64,000 nucleotides of DNA from Sequoia sempervirens (taxonomy: Eukaryota; Streptophyta; Pinopsida; Cupressales; Cupressaceae): the NCBI GenBank assembly GCA_007258455.2, contig VDFB02358134.1, positions 216,179,565-216,243,564 of the forward strand, read 5' to 3'. Shown in pieces: positions 47,311 through 59,474 of this stretch; the stretch's first letter is position 1, and each line of letters opens with the position of its first letter. The position numbers and the translations under genes are program-made. The notes under the pieces are model-generated. The model did no database searches. It was not told where the DNA came from and saw only the letters and a program-made list of their open reading frames with translations.

Positions 47311-48017
47311 TAATGCAGGGGCATCCAGTGGTGTAAGGGCAATCTTGCATCACCCAAAAATAGTTAAATTTCAAGTTTCTGGTTTTTAGATGTTTTTACA
47401 TTTTTGGATACCCTTTTCATCATAATGAAATTCCCAATTTACGGTTTTTATTTTCTATTCTTGGGTTGAAAGATATTGCAGTTTTAGTTTCTCATATTTA
47501 CACCTGAAAATCTTCCGAGTTAGATTTGAGGCACAGAAGTTCCCGGAATGGCCTTGAAACTTGCCAAAATTAGCATAGAAAATTTTGAGTGCATTATTGA
47601 CTTCGAGACCTTTCCAACGGTTCAAACGGTTCACGAATCGGAGTCCCAGATCAAAAGTTATGGCCCTGGGAAGTTGGCACACTTTCTAGAAGATACAATT
47701 GCAAATGCTCTTTTGAAATTTGAACTTCATGTTATAATTTTTTGGCACCAAACCGCCTAAATTCAAATTTGAATGTTGTTTTGGCTCCAAACTAATGAGG
47801 AGCTCTATTTATGAGCGGGTTTCTAATTTTTGGGTAACTTTTTGGGGACAAGCTTGCATATTGCGAAAGGGTGATTCTGTAGCTTACTGTACCTTGCATG
47901 TGTTGTAGAACTTGGGGATTTGAGATCCTCTGCATGTAAGAAGCTTCATTTTCTGAATAATAAAATTATTCTCTTGTTTGTGAGTTATTTTCTAAGTCTC
48001 GGGTTGCGCCCTCATCA
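47311..48017 (+). repeat. 3' LTR of the chromovirus
   Basis: 707 bases, beginning TAATGCAGG where the 5' LTR has TGATGCAGG (one decayed base) and ending CCTCATCA. Confidence 0.92.
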
Positions 48018-48190
48018 AAGACATTGTTGGGTGATGATAGAATAATTGTAGCTCTTGCTTTCTTATCTAATCTCTTCCAATTCTCATCAGACATCGCAAT
48101 TAGATTTTTTGTTTTTTCTTCCAATGTGAGCGAGAAATCTCTGCTAATCAATAAAGACTCCATTTTCACTTTCCACAATCCAAAATTTTT
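48018..48190 (-). pseudogene. Copia Gag N-terminal part, split by the Gypsy insertion
   Basis: Minus strand: MWKVKMESLLISRDF and MSDENWKRLDKKARATIILS, the start of the Gag continuing at 42,046. The start region is better preserved here than in the copy at 5,046-5,090. Confidence 0.78.
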
Positions 48191-48270
48191 CCTAGAGAAC
48201 TTCTCTATCTTCCATTTATTTGCTTCCTCTATTTCTCAAAAATTATCACAATTCTTGAACATCTAATTTT

Positions 48271-48287
48271 CCAAGCTCTAATACCAA
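48271..48287 (-). other. Primer binding site of the nested Copia
   Basis: Minus strand TTGGTATTAGAGCTTGG, one change from the usual TTGGTATCAGAGCTTGG. Confidence 0.7.
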
Positions 48288-48288
48288 T

Positions 48289-49129
48289 TGTTGATTAATT
48301 TTTTGTAGACAAAATGAAAATAAGATTGCAAAAATTAAGCTTAGAGAAGAGACAATTCACAAACACGAAAGAAAACAAAGATTTATAGTGGTCCACCAAT
48401 TTGGCTACATCCACTTTGAAGCAAGGGAATTGATTTTATTAATCTTTGTTTTTTAATACAAGCTACAACAACATAACATCAATAATACAACAACAAAGCA
48501 TTATCCATTTTGGATAAGTCTTCAAAAAATAATGTGAAGAGACTTGTACAATTTGGAGGGAAATGGATGTGATCATTGGGCTTCAATATCCAGCACAAAT
48601 ATGGTACCCTCAAGACAATAGGAGAAATCCACTTTAAAAACTCAGATTTGTAGTGTGAAGAATTACCTAGGCATTGCATTTACATTAAAATTAACACTTA
48701 GAATTAAACCTTTTTGAAAGTTTAATTAAAATTTTAACCATTTCATGTGCTTTCCATACAAAGGAGATAGTAAAAATTTAAAACCATTCATATCTGCCCT
48801 TAAAAAAATTTAAAACCTACATTTCGGATCACACTTTGTGATCTATCATGACAGCATAAGGAGGAAAAAATGAATAGTTGCAAACCAAGAAATGCATAAA
48901 AAGGTGGGAAAGAGGGAGGAGAGAGAAGGATGGCACAAGAAACAAGACACCAAGATAAGTTAATGAATGAAAGAAAGAAAATCAAGAACATAAAATGATA
49001 AATTGAATTATTTAAAGGAGACAAAGAGAAAAGTACTATATAATATGTGTATGTATATATTATATTAATTAATATATTTGTTAAATTATATATAACAATT
49101 AAAATAAATTATGTATATATTATAATGTC

Positions 49130-49130
<1 letters not shown>
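48289..49130 (-). repeat. Copia 5' LTR (TGTTGATTAA family), second copy
   Basis: Matches 5,205-6,045. It begins TGTTGATTAA on the plus strand beside the primer site and merges into the AT-rich tract, so the outer terminus is not defined. No matching 3' LTR is found left of 36 kb, in line with loss of the 3' half of the element. Confidence 0.6.
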
Positions 49131-49163
<33 letters not shown>

Positions 49164-50400
49164 TATAAACTACTCAAATATATAATATGATATATATAAA
49201 ATAATAATCTCATATATCTTATATATAATATATATTATATACTCCCAAAAATATAATATAATAACCACATATAGCACAAATACAATATATAATATACACA
49301 TAAGATATGAATATGCAATATAAAGAAAAACTGTGAATACATTGCAATAAAATATAATATAAGTTATAATATATATTATTGCTATGTATGTATTATAGTA
49401 TGATATACTATATATAATATAGTAATCATACAGTAGAAAAATTAAGCAAGTACACAAATAACAAAATTATAATATAGCAATAATATAATATATATAATTA
49501 AACAAATATTATATACTTATGAATATATAATATAATAAACTCATAACAATTATACAATATAATTATTTTCTTTTGTGTATAATTATTTACTACATTTTTT
49601 TTCTTTTTCTTTTTTATTTACTACATTTCTTATGAGTGTATATTTATATTATAGTGATATGTAATAAATAATATAAAGAAATGTATATATTATAATATAA
49701 TATAAACTAAGTTATGTATATGCATCTAGCTATGTATATATTATAATGTCTTCTAAATAATGTATACATAACTTAAACTATAAAATATGAAAATAAATAT
49801 AATATAATATACTCATATATATAATGTAATAATTTATATGTATAAGCTATGAATATATTATAAACTCATATGATATGTAATAAATAATATAAAGAAGGAC
49901 ACATATGAAAGAACATGTAAAATAATTACAAAGAATCAAATGATATGCAATATATAATATATGATATATATGAGGACTCATATAATATATAGTATAGGAT
50001 AAGTTATAGGTATTATTACCAAGCACTTAAAAAAGTTATTGAAAGAGATTGATATATAATATCCTATTAGTACAATAAACCTTAAATAAGATATGCATAT
50101 ACTCTATCTCTCTCTATATAAAAGAATATAAAAATGTATACTAAACTCAAAAACTATATATATGTAAACATAAAATATATACAAATACTTAATAACTTAC
50201 AATATATATATTTATATATTGTATGATATGATATAACTTTTAATCTTAATTATAAGAAATAATATGTAACTCAAATATACTACAAACTTATTACTAGTAT
50301 ATATATATAATAAATAATATGAAAAATACATATATTATAATATATTTTCTTTTGTGTCTATAATTATATATTACATTTCTTATGAGTTTATATTTTAAGT
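49030..50400. repeat. AT-rich tract with (TA)n
   Basis: About 1.4 kb of sequence dominated by ATAT and TATAA words, with a clean (TA)n run at about 49,130-49,157 and a repeated phrase CTATGTATATATTATAATG near 49,733. Probably expanded from the AT-rich LTR end. No gene. Confidence 0.75.
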
Positions 50401-53166
50401 TAAGGAGGAGAATTGCATTGGCATAGGTTTTTCTCATTCTTCTCTATGAATTAAGTGTATATTTTAGGGTTTAAATCACCATGAAATATAAATACCAGGG
50501 TTATGAGTATGTATCTGGCTTAACTAGCACAATGCCAGAGATATGGGATACCAAGCTAGGGCATGTAAGTTTGGATAAATTCTGGGATAGAATTGGGAGA
50601 GATAACTGGCCACCCATTACCCAGAAATTAATTGAGAGTGGATTGTTACAAGTTGTCGCATTCTTAGTTGCCATTTAATGTCCCAACTTAATACTCAAAT
50701 GCATTAATGATAGAATTTTGAAACACAAGAGGTTAGAACAAATGATAAATGATTGGTAGTGGAAATTAAAAAGGATACATTCACCTCTTGCCTGAAAATA
50801 CTAGACAAATAATTATATGCAGATTTTGATTTCACTTCTTCATACTGTGCTTTTTTGGAGAAGAAAGGTCGGTACCAAAATGTGATCACCAAAGAGTGGT
50901 TTTCCATGTACCGAAGAAGGGTAAATCTCAGCTTCCCAAAAACCTACATAGAAATCACTTTATGGATGAAATTTCCAATATAATTGTGCTTCTGCATAGG
51001 CTGAGGGGTAATGAGAGGGCCCATGAGTTCAAATAATGGATGTACTTCTTCATGGGGTGATCCCACAATAATGGGTTACAATTTTTGGCCAAACTTGACA
51101 TTAAAATTAGGATTTTTCACTAGACATTCACTTTCTTACACCTATAGCAGCTAAACCATTAAGGTTTTGAGGATGAATCAAACTAGTTATTTGTTAGATA
51201 TTTTGTGTAGATTCTAATTATATTTTTTTAAATAAATTGTGAATCATTTTATGTAATTTTTAATAACTTATTTTTTCTACTAATTAGCATTTTTAAAAAG
51301 TGATGTTCACTTCGGCGCACATAACTTTTTTTATAGATAGGATACAATTCTTATTTTTAAAATGCAATTTTTTCACACCAATATCTAGGGGATGGATATT
51401 TTTTCATAATTTTTTGTTACATATATTTTTTTAATTAATTTTCCAAGTCAGTGTAATTATAATTTGGACAAAGGTGTACTTCGACATGCAAAACTTTTTT
51501 TGTATTCATTTGAATTAACTTATTCTTTTTTTGTTGGAATAAGGACATCAATACCTAGGGAACATGTATTTTTTAGAATTTTTTTTCTCTATTTTTCTAT
51601 TTTTTCGTATGTGTGAAATAAAGAATTTGATGTTCATTGAAAATCCTACATTCACAAGAAATAAGAAATAAATATAATAATCAAATTAAACATATTTAAA
51701 ATTATACTTTTTAGGAAGATTATAATAAGGGCTACAGGCTTACAAAGCATAAATTTTAAATGAATTCATTTGATCACTCAAAAGGTAAATCAAAAGTGGT
51801 TTTTTATTAGCATTTTGATAGGTGTAGAGAAGACTCGATTATAGGTATGGTTTAAATCTAACAAGGTTCTATCCAAGGGGGTTTGATCTAAGGGGGTTTG
51901 GTCAATCCCTCTTTAATAAAGGAGACCAATTCTTAGATTGGGTGTAGCTCATTAGTGACCAACTCCATCATTCGATTACTCAATTTCAGGTCAATCGGTT
52001 CTTCTACATGGACCTTCATACTTGATTTATGCTATTTTTAGTACCAGACCTTGGCTTGGATTGAGACCAAGTGCAACTCAATGCTAGGAGGTTCCAATTT
52101 TCAATTATTATGATAAGTTGCAATTGGGGAAATGTTATCATGACCATAGTAGATACAAGGGGATATTGGTTTAAGGATTGCTCCTGAAGCCATACAATTC
52201 ATTAACACTTATGGGAGTCACTTTATACAATTCCAAATGTTTTGTATATTAGAATTGGAGGGCTTGATGGTCCCCCATTAAATCTCCCTAAATATGCAAA
52301 GGTTAAGTTTGTCCCAACACAATAGAAGTCTCCAAGTAGGTGGCAAAGGTAAATAAAAGGTGCCAAGAAAGGAATAAGGTTTGTATACAGTTACCTATTA
52401 GACTTGGCCACTTCTCTTGTAATTCCATTTCAAATGCACTTAACATTGAGGACATGTCAAATATACATTACACTTCTATGAAGGAAGGTTTCATTTTGAT
52501 AGTAAATATTTTGTGAAGAATAATCTATAACTAGGTCCTAGATTCCATCATATTGTTGACTTAGAATATTAGTGGGCTGATTGTGTGGATGAATATGAGG
52601 TAAGAAGGAGAAGTTGTATGAGGTTAAATTTAAGGAAGATAGTTGCATTCAATTTAAATTGGGATATCCAAGGCATTGAAGATGATGAATCCAAACTAGT
52701 AGATCCCATTTTTGTTAACCACATTTAGACTCGACCTATTGTGTCCATGGATTGGAGTATCAAAGAAAATGAGACCATTGAGGCCAAGATCGTGGTTGTA
52801 TTAAGAAGAAAACAAGAATGTAGAGAAGAAAGCTCCCCCCATTAGGTCACAAAATACTCAGCTGTAAAGAGAAGGTAACCAACAACTTACAACCTCAGAA
52901 ACAAAAACTTCTACTTCACAGTAGGTGCCATTATAAGGGCAAGGTGGTGGAGATGATGGACCTCTAGAGAGAGATTTTCTAGAGCTCAGTAGGACAAAGA
53001 TAAGGAAATAGTTGATGAAGAAGAAGAAATATTCAATATCTCTACTTCCCTATCTCAAGAAAGTGCCTATTCTTCTCCTGAATCTTCTCTTGGTAAGGAC
53101 ACACACTTACCCTTGAGTAGGTCCTACTCCTCCCACCTCTCCTTAACAAAATCCATCTGCTACTCC
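50401..53166. other. Stretch without recognised genes
   Basis: A 65-codon frame at 50,481-50,678 and a broken coding-like stretch around 52,590-52,900 have no recognised domain. Two related phrases, CACTTCGGCGCACATAAC (51,308) and TACTTCGACATGCAAAAC (51,478), suggest a two-unit degenerate repeat of about 170 bases. Confidence 0.4.
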
Positions 53167-54053
53167 TGTTGAACACAATACAGTGTTCAGGGGGGGTGAA
53201 TCAGTATATATTAAAATTAATCATTCTCAATTGTAGATTAAACATCTCATCATAAACTGAAAGAAGAGTAGAAAAGAAATCATGCAAGACATGAAGACAC
53301 CAATATTTTTACATGGATAACCCAATGAAGGAAAAACCACAGTGAGGATTAACTCACAATATATGTAGCTCACTGCTAACAAAAATTACAATGTTGTTTA
53401 AGGCTCACTGCCTATGGACTTGTAGACTAAGGTGCACAAAATTAGGGTAAGATACAAAGGACTTGATGAGACTCACTATCTTAGAGTAGGATACATGAAG
53501 ATTATAATGATAAATACAAATATGAACTACTATGAAGAAGCATTCAACTTATATGTTGATGTCGCAATTCCTTTTTCACACAATTAACCATTCACGCAGA
53601 CTTCACACACTTCATTTTCAACATAATTCTTTGTCACACCTATCTAGACAACCACACCTTCACAAATGAATTTGATCATCCACATATATCCTCTGCAACA
53701 ATACAAAACATCAATTAGGTCGGCTCCAAAATAACCTTTTAAATGGAATGCATGGTATCAAACCGGTCAGGCCCAAACATATATAATATTGCAATATTTA
53801 AACAATTGTGGATTAACACATGATATTTATAGGACAAAAACACATCATAACACATCCTCTAAAATAAAATTATTTAATCAAGTCAACTGTTGATAGAAGA
53901 AACAAGTTTGTTGGCCCAAATACTGACAAAACTAGAAAAACTACCATCTATACAACTTAACACCACTTGGGAGAGATCAAAACCATTATGTGGATCAAGA
54001 TGCAAGCATTTTAGTCTATGCACAATATCTCCTTGACCTTTTTGTGAAGAAAT
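53167..54053. repeat. Copia LTR piece related to the solo LTR at 14,046
   Basis: Starts TGTTGAACACAATACAGTG, with an inverted GAACAC/GTGTTC, followed by GGGGGGGTGAATCAG and an AGTGAGGATTAACTCA block with GGCTCACTGC phrases, as in 14,046-15,505. It is cut by, or abuts, the LTR at 54,054; a possible end TTAACA is at about 53,972. No target duplication was found. Confidence 0.55.
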
Positions 54054-56358
54054 TGTAATGACGGAAATTGACCCCCTTCGTGGAGATAGGCTAATTTCTC
54101 ATTTAATTTGGACCTATTTTAGTACCTTTGCATTAATTACCCCTTTAATTCATCATTTTTAGGCACCTAAGACCCATTATTTTGAATCTTGAGGCTCATT
54201 TCACTCAAAAATCCCACAAAATTACTTAAAACCCCAAAATTCCTGAAAAACCACATCAAAAAACTTAGGTGGGATACATTTGCCAAGGGTGGCGAATGAG
54301 TCCCCTTAGGTGGGACCCATTCGCCAAGGGTGGCAAATGAGTCCCATTTGGGGCATTTTTTAATTTTAAGAAGGAAATTCACCAATTTAATTCAAAATTT
54401 TAGAGGATGTCGGCCTTTGAGATCTAAATAATGGTCAATTAGGTGTTAATTCCTATAAAAGCAAGTTTTCAAGTCATTTTTATCATCCCTAAACCATTTG
54501 AACAAGCATTTTCAAGAGAAAATTCAACAGTCAAGTGTTGAGAATCTTTAACAATCAAGTTTCAAGAGAAAGTAAAGTTGAAGCTTTGGAGTAGCATTAA
54601 ATTGTTTTTGTAGGTCTTCAAGCTCACTTTCATTCAAGGTCTAGCATTGTCAAGGGTTGATCATGAATGTCTATGGTGAATCATGAAGAATTTTAGAGTG
54701 GGGAGATGCAACTAGCCATCAAGCCAAGCCTAAGGACTTGTTTTCTAAGTTATTCCATCTTCCATTGTCACTCTAATTTTAGCCTAAGGAAGGTTTACAC
54801 ATCATTGAGATTCACTTGAGGTGATTATAGATCTCCTAAAGGGAGTTTTGCATCATCCAATTTACATTCGTACATCTTGTTCTTGAATATTAGAATAGGA
54901 TTACATCATGTTTCAGATAATTTCTTAGTCTTAGACACACTTAAGGCTAAGTTTTTTATGCACATTTCATTATTTCCATTAAGATTTGATTACCAAACTA
55001 GGGGTTTGACTGAGGAAAACCCCCATAAGAAAATCAAGATATATTTTATTTTGTAGGTTTTTTTGCAGGTTCAGATCCAAAACTCAATTTGGAAGGAAAA
55101 AGTAGGTGTTGGAGTGCAAATCAGAGTTTTTAATTTCTAAAAAAAGGAGAGCGGGATTGATTCGGCACAATTGGAAAATGAGTCCTACTGAAGGTTTATT
55201 TTAGATCTATTTGCAGATTCCAATACCCTTTTTCCCAAAATAGTTTTCTGGGAAGAAACCTTGATCTAGGACTAATTTTCCCAAGTTGGCGAATGAGGTA
55301 AAGAAAATTCTTAGAACCCTACCTAAAGCTTATAGTCATAAAGTTTTTCTATTGAGTAATTTTCAAATCTAGATCTGTAGACATGTAAAATTAACATTAT
55401 GCATTCGATCAGATTCAGTCAAATTAGGTCTCACATTAGGCCCATTCATCACTTTAATCCATTCATTAAATAATCTCATTTATCAAATAAACATTATCAT
55501 TCAACCTTCATCTTGCATCATCCATTTAGTTAAATAAATCAAAAGGCCATTTAAATCAAATCCTAAATCATATTCCATCATTTTCTGATTTAAATAAATC
55601 AATTATCAAAGTCTTGAAAGTCAAATCACCTAATCAGCATTAAATCAGCATAATCATCATCTAACCCTGATTAAAGGCTAATCCCACCCCACTTGCATTA
55701 TCTAGATCTAGCCACTTGCACAATAAATCAATTTTATTGATTTATTAAAACACTCATTTTCCCTCAACATGACAAGTCAAACAGGGCATTTATTGTTGTT
55801 TTTCTTGTCCCCCTCTCAACATTTATTGGAAATTTTGAATTCAAATTTTCCCTCTCATGGGCACTCTTCCCAAATCTTGCACATGCATTAACCACTCACA
55901 TGATGACAAGTGTCCTTATCTCATTGGCAGAATCTTTAGTCCCACATTGGTCCCTCTTCAAGATTCAGCATTTGAAAATCTTTAAATATAGGCTTCATCC
56001 TCAAGCAAATCCTTCACAATCTCTTCACAAATCCATCATCTACACAACTTGATGCAAGGTCATTCTCTTTGAGAACTTGATCTTGTCCATTTATCATCTC
56101 CATATCCATAGCAATTTCATCATCATCTAAGCTTATCAATCAAGGATTGGGAAAGGGTCACTAGCACATGTGACACCAATCCAATATGGGATAGATTGAT
56201 TTCATGTTTTTCTTTGTATGCTTTTATGTATCTTGTTATTAGATAGCATTTTAAAACATGTTAGATATCTCATATGGATGTTGAAGGTTTGCTTTGCTTG
56301 GAAACTAATCATGTTTGTCTATGTTAGTTACTAACCATTTGTAGGTTCGATGTCCACA
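54054..56358 (+). repeat. Candidate 5' LTR of element 3, related to elements 1 and 2
   Basis: Starts TGTAATGACGG; a TCCACA end at 56,358 is followed by AAA and a primer-site-like TGGCGCTAGAAGGAGGGG. It shows the same landmarks in the same sense order as the LTRs of elements 1 and 2: paired GGGAC motifs (54,271-54,304 and 54,312-54,345), a GGGGTTTG/AAAACCCCC hairpin (55,001-55,024) and further motif copies (about 55,150 and 55,269). The orientation is opposite to elements 1 and 2. The other LTR would lie beyond the window, so the outer end is unproven. Confidence 0.45.
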
Positions 56359-56361
56359 AAA

Positions 56362-56379
56362 TGGCGCTAGAAGGAGGGG
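56362..56379 (+). other. Candidate primer binding site of element 3
   Basis: TGGCGCTAGAAGGAGGGG begins with the TGG expected of a tRNA-primed site. I have not matched it to a specific tRNA, so it is only suggestive. Confidence 0.4.
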
Positions 56380-59300
56380 TAATTAGCTTAATATTTTTGG
56401 TTAAACGAGCTTCAATGATCTTTTATGTGTGAGATCTTAATGGATGTCATTCTAACAATTGTTTCAGCGTGATCTATTTCATGATGTGTGTGTTCCTAAT
56501 GGATGTTGCTGCCTTGCATACTCCTGCCAAATGCATTTACTTCAGAGTTTTTATTTACTGATTTCATTTGTGCATAGATTGGATGTAGTTGCCTGAAAGT
56601 TTTTAAAGCCTTTTCAGTGAGTCCAATCTATGCGTATACAAAGATTTCGAAGGTAAGTTGCAAAGTTCTTCTACCGTGACTCATTGCCATAGGAATCAAT
56701 TCATTCAAAATTGCAAGATAAGCTCTCCCTATGCAAAATATCTGCCAAACACTTCTTTATCGAGCTGTCTTAATTAATTGAAGAACTTTAAAAGTCTATC
56801 AATCATTTTTTGGTCTCTTTGCTGGGAATCCTTGCCGGTGTACTTTTAAAATTGTTGTCATTGAATGTTATCTGCAGCCATTCAATTGTTATCTTGATTT
56901 CCTTCAGCGCCAATAAAAATTCAAATGTGAAAAATTCCCACGCATTCATGTCATCTGTTTGTTTATTTCATCTCAATAAATGTTTTTTACTATTGGGAGT
57001 AAGTTAGTATGGTTTCAATTCCCATCGACCAATGACATAATGAGAGGCAGCTGCGTGCCAGATGAGGGAAGTGAAAGATCAATAAATGAAGAAGATCTTG
57101 AAACTTTAATGGGCTGAGCAAAGATAATAATACGCAGATCAAATGGTAGTTCTATCTGCAATCTGTCCCTGTCATATCCTGTGCAGATCTATTCCTTGTC
57201 TTGGAGAATTCAACGAATCAATTGGACATCAAATAAAGTACTTTGCATGGAGTGGATAAATCACAAGCAAATTTGAATTGGAAAATGGGGAATTGAACTT
57301 GGAAAAAGCATTTTTTAATGCTTATTGCAATAACTTGAGATATTCATTTCTTAATTTCATTTTTTGTCTTAGGACAACTTGCTTTCAATTTGAATTTAAA
57401 ATCAATCCTTGTCTTTTTTTTTAAACATCCAAATCATTTGCTCTTTCAAATTGAGACCGTGTTGTTATGAATTTAATTTTCTAATTCTCACATGATTTGT
57501 CTTTTTATCTTGTAGGTACAAACGAACAACGAAGGAAAAAAGGAAAAGCGAAAGCAAAAAATCAACAAGGAGGAGGCTAGCAAACAAAAACGAAAGGGGG
57601 AGGATTTTTTTTTTTTTTTTGAAAACACAATGTGTTTTTTAACACTTTAAGTGTTTGATCAACACTACTTCACGAAGTTGTTTATCATTTCGTTTTAGAA
57701 CACTAATTTTCATTTGGGTCTAAAATAAACAATTTGATTTTCATTGCAAAGGACTTAAAATGAATCTTAGGACAAACTTACTAGATTTTGTTTGAGGTTA
57801 AGAATTGAACAATCAAAACTCACACTTCATTTTGGTGCTTAAAACGAAATCACAATTGCTTTGAAGGCTATAAAATGAACAAGTACTTGAATTGTGTGAT
57901 TTTTTCTTTTGAGTGCGTATCCTCTCCCCTTGCGCTTCGTGCGATCTAGGGTACAAGAGAAACACTCAAAATACATTTTATTGCTTTGAAACACTTCAAT
58001 TTGGGCTTAAAAATTGAACATCTTGTGCGAGTGTGAGTAGGGGAATTTTCACGTACATTCTCTTTCTTTGTGCCATCAAAGATCGATCGAGTTATGGATT
58101 GTGTCTTTGCTTGCTTTTGTTTATCTTAGAGGGCCTGCCTTGGGGAAAAAGTACTCACCCAAGGGAACGACTCAACCGGTAACACTCTAAAGCCAAGAGT
58201 ATTTCCAGTCGGGATATAAATGTGGGTTTTGGTTAAGCATAATAATCGCGGTTGGCTCGACAAGATGGATCCGAAGGGACTCTTGTCGTATGGGTCAATC
58301 TCCACAAACGGAAAGTCCTTACTAGAACCCATGTGCTAGAATTTTCCAAAATCCTTAATCTATTTGTTGGTGCAAGAACGGTCATTCTAAAGCCACCCCA
58401 CACTCTTACAGTCTTCTAGTAGAGATGGAAAGCATGCCATGGGAGTTTCATGGGTGTTGATGCTTGGCTGCCCTGATTGACGTTAATGAGCCGTGGAGGG
58501 GAGCCAGAGGGGTCAAGCATCTAACCATCTGCTAGGGATAAGTGTAGCTGGACTTGTCCAAGTGGGAATCCAACAAATATAGTCTTACACATCCATAGGG
58601 CTTGTAATTATTCTTTGTTTGAAAACACAGTGTTGTATTCAAAACATTTTGCAAACAAACATCCAACATGATTCTCAAAATTTCAAACCCTCTTGAAGAC
58701 AAATATCATTGACTTAATCCATATGTTACTACTTTCCCTATGGATTCACGTCCGTAGAGGTTCCTAAGCATTGGATTATACCTCAATTTGTCTTCTTGAG
58801 TAAACAATAGGAAAACCCTTGCCTTAAGTTCATTGGATTTCCACATAAAATATCTTGTGGGGTTTAAAGAAATTAAGACATTGGACATCTTAGTTTGAAA
58901 CTTTAATCAAAGAGAGTGTTTTTGGTAAAATAAAGCCATTAAGCAAAGCTAACAAATTGGACCCCACACATGTGCTTGATATCTCTTGGTCATATTGGTC
59001 TTTTGATTGCTCTTAGAGAAAAGTGTGTTCTTCAATACCTTGGCCTAGTAAATAAAGTCTCTCTAAGTCTCTTAGAATCAAAATCAAACACTTCATCCAC
59101 CTTAAACATTTATCAACATCATCCCACAAACAACTTTAGAGCTTTGAAAACGTCATTACCTAGACTTGGGTACATTTCCAAACCAAATCAAAATAATTTG
59201 TTTAGTTAGGTGTGTTTGGATGAATCCTTCCACGCACACTTAGTTAAATTATCACCTCTTTGAACAAGTTCATCCTAAGATAACATCCAACATTTTAGGG

Positions 59301-59474
59301 TTTACAAGTTCATCATCCACATCAAACAATCAAAATCAAGCCCTAAGTCTAGCATTGATCCAAAGTTCTTAAACGTTCATCATTCATCATTTACACCTTC
59401 CATCCTCCATATCGTCGTTAGTCCTAAGAACTTTAGAGGTCACTTTTGCAACAAGGTCAAAACACAAGAGGAAC
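56380..59474 (+). other. Long leader of element 3, no coding recognised
   Basis: About 3.1 kb between the candidate primer site and the long frame. It contains a T16 run (57,605-57,620) after a purine-rich AAACGAAAGGGGGAGG, and a GC-richer block (58,080-58,580). Short frames show no known domain. Long leaders are common in Tat elements. Confidence 0.45.

Larger units (their letters stand above)
42047..48017 (+). mobile_element. Gypsy chromovirus, full-length but dead
   Basis: Two LTRs of 707 bases each (42,047-42,753 and 47,311-48,017), termini TGATG/CATCA, target duplication AAGAC (42,042-42,046 and 48,018-48,022). The unoccupied sequence is preserved at about 4,935-4,950 in the other copy of the host Copia gag, which proves the boundaries. 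The internal order is gag, protease, RT, RNase H, integrase and chromodomain, in several frames with stops. By-eye LTR difference is about 58 of 707 bases (8%), mostly transitions. Confidence 0.93.

Noticed and set aside
49130..49157. (TA)n run as an origin or matrix attachment signal
   Set aside because: It lies in a long AT-rich tract with microsatellite character; nothing else supports a function.
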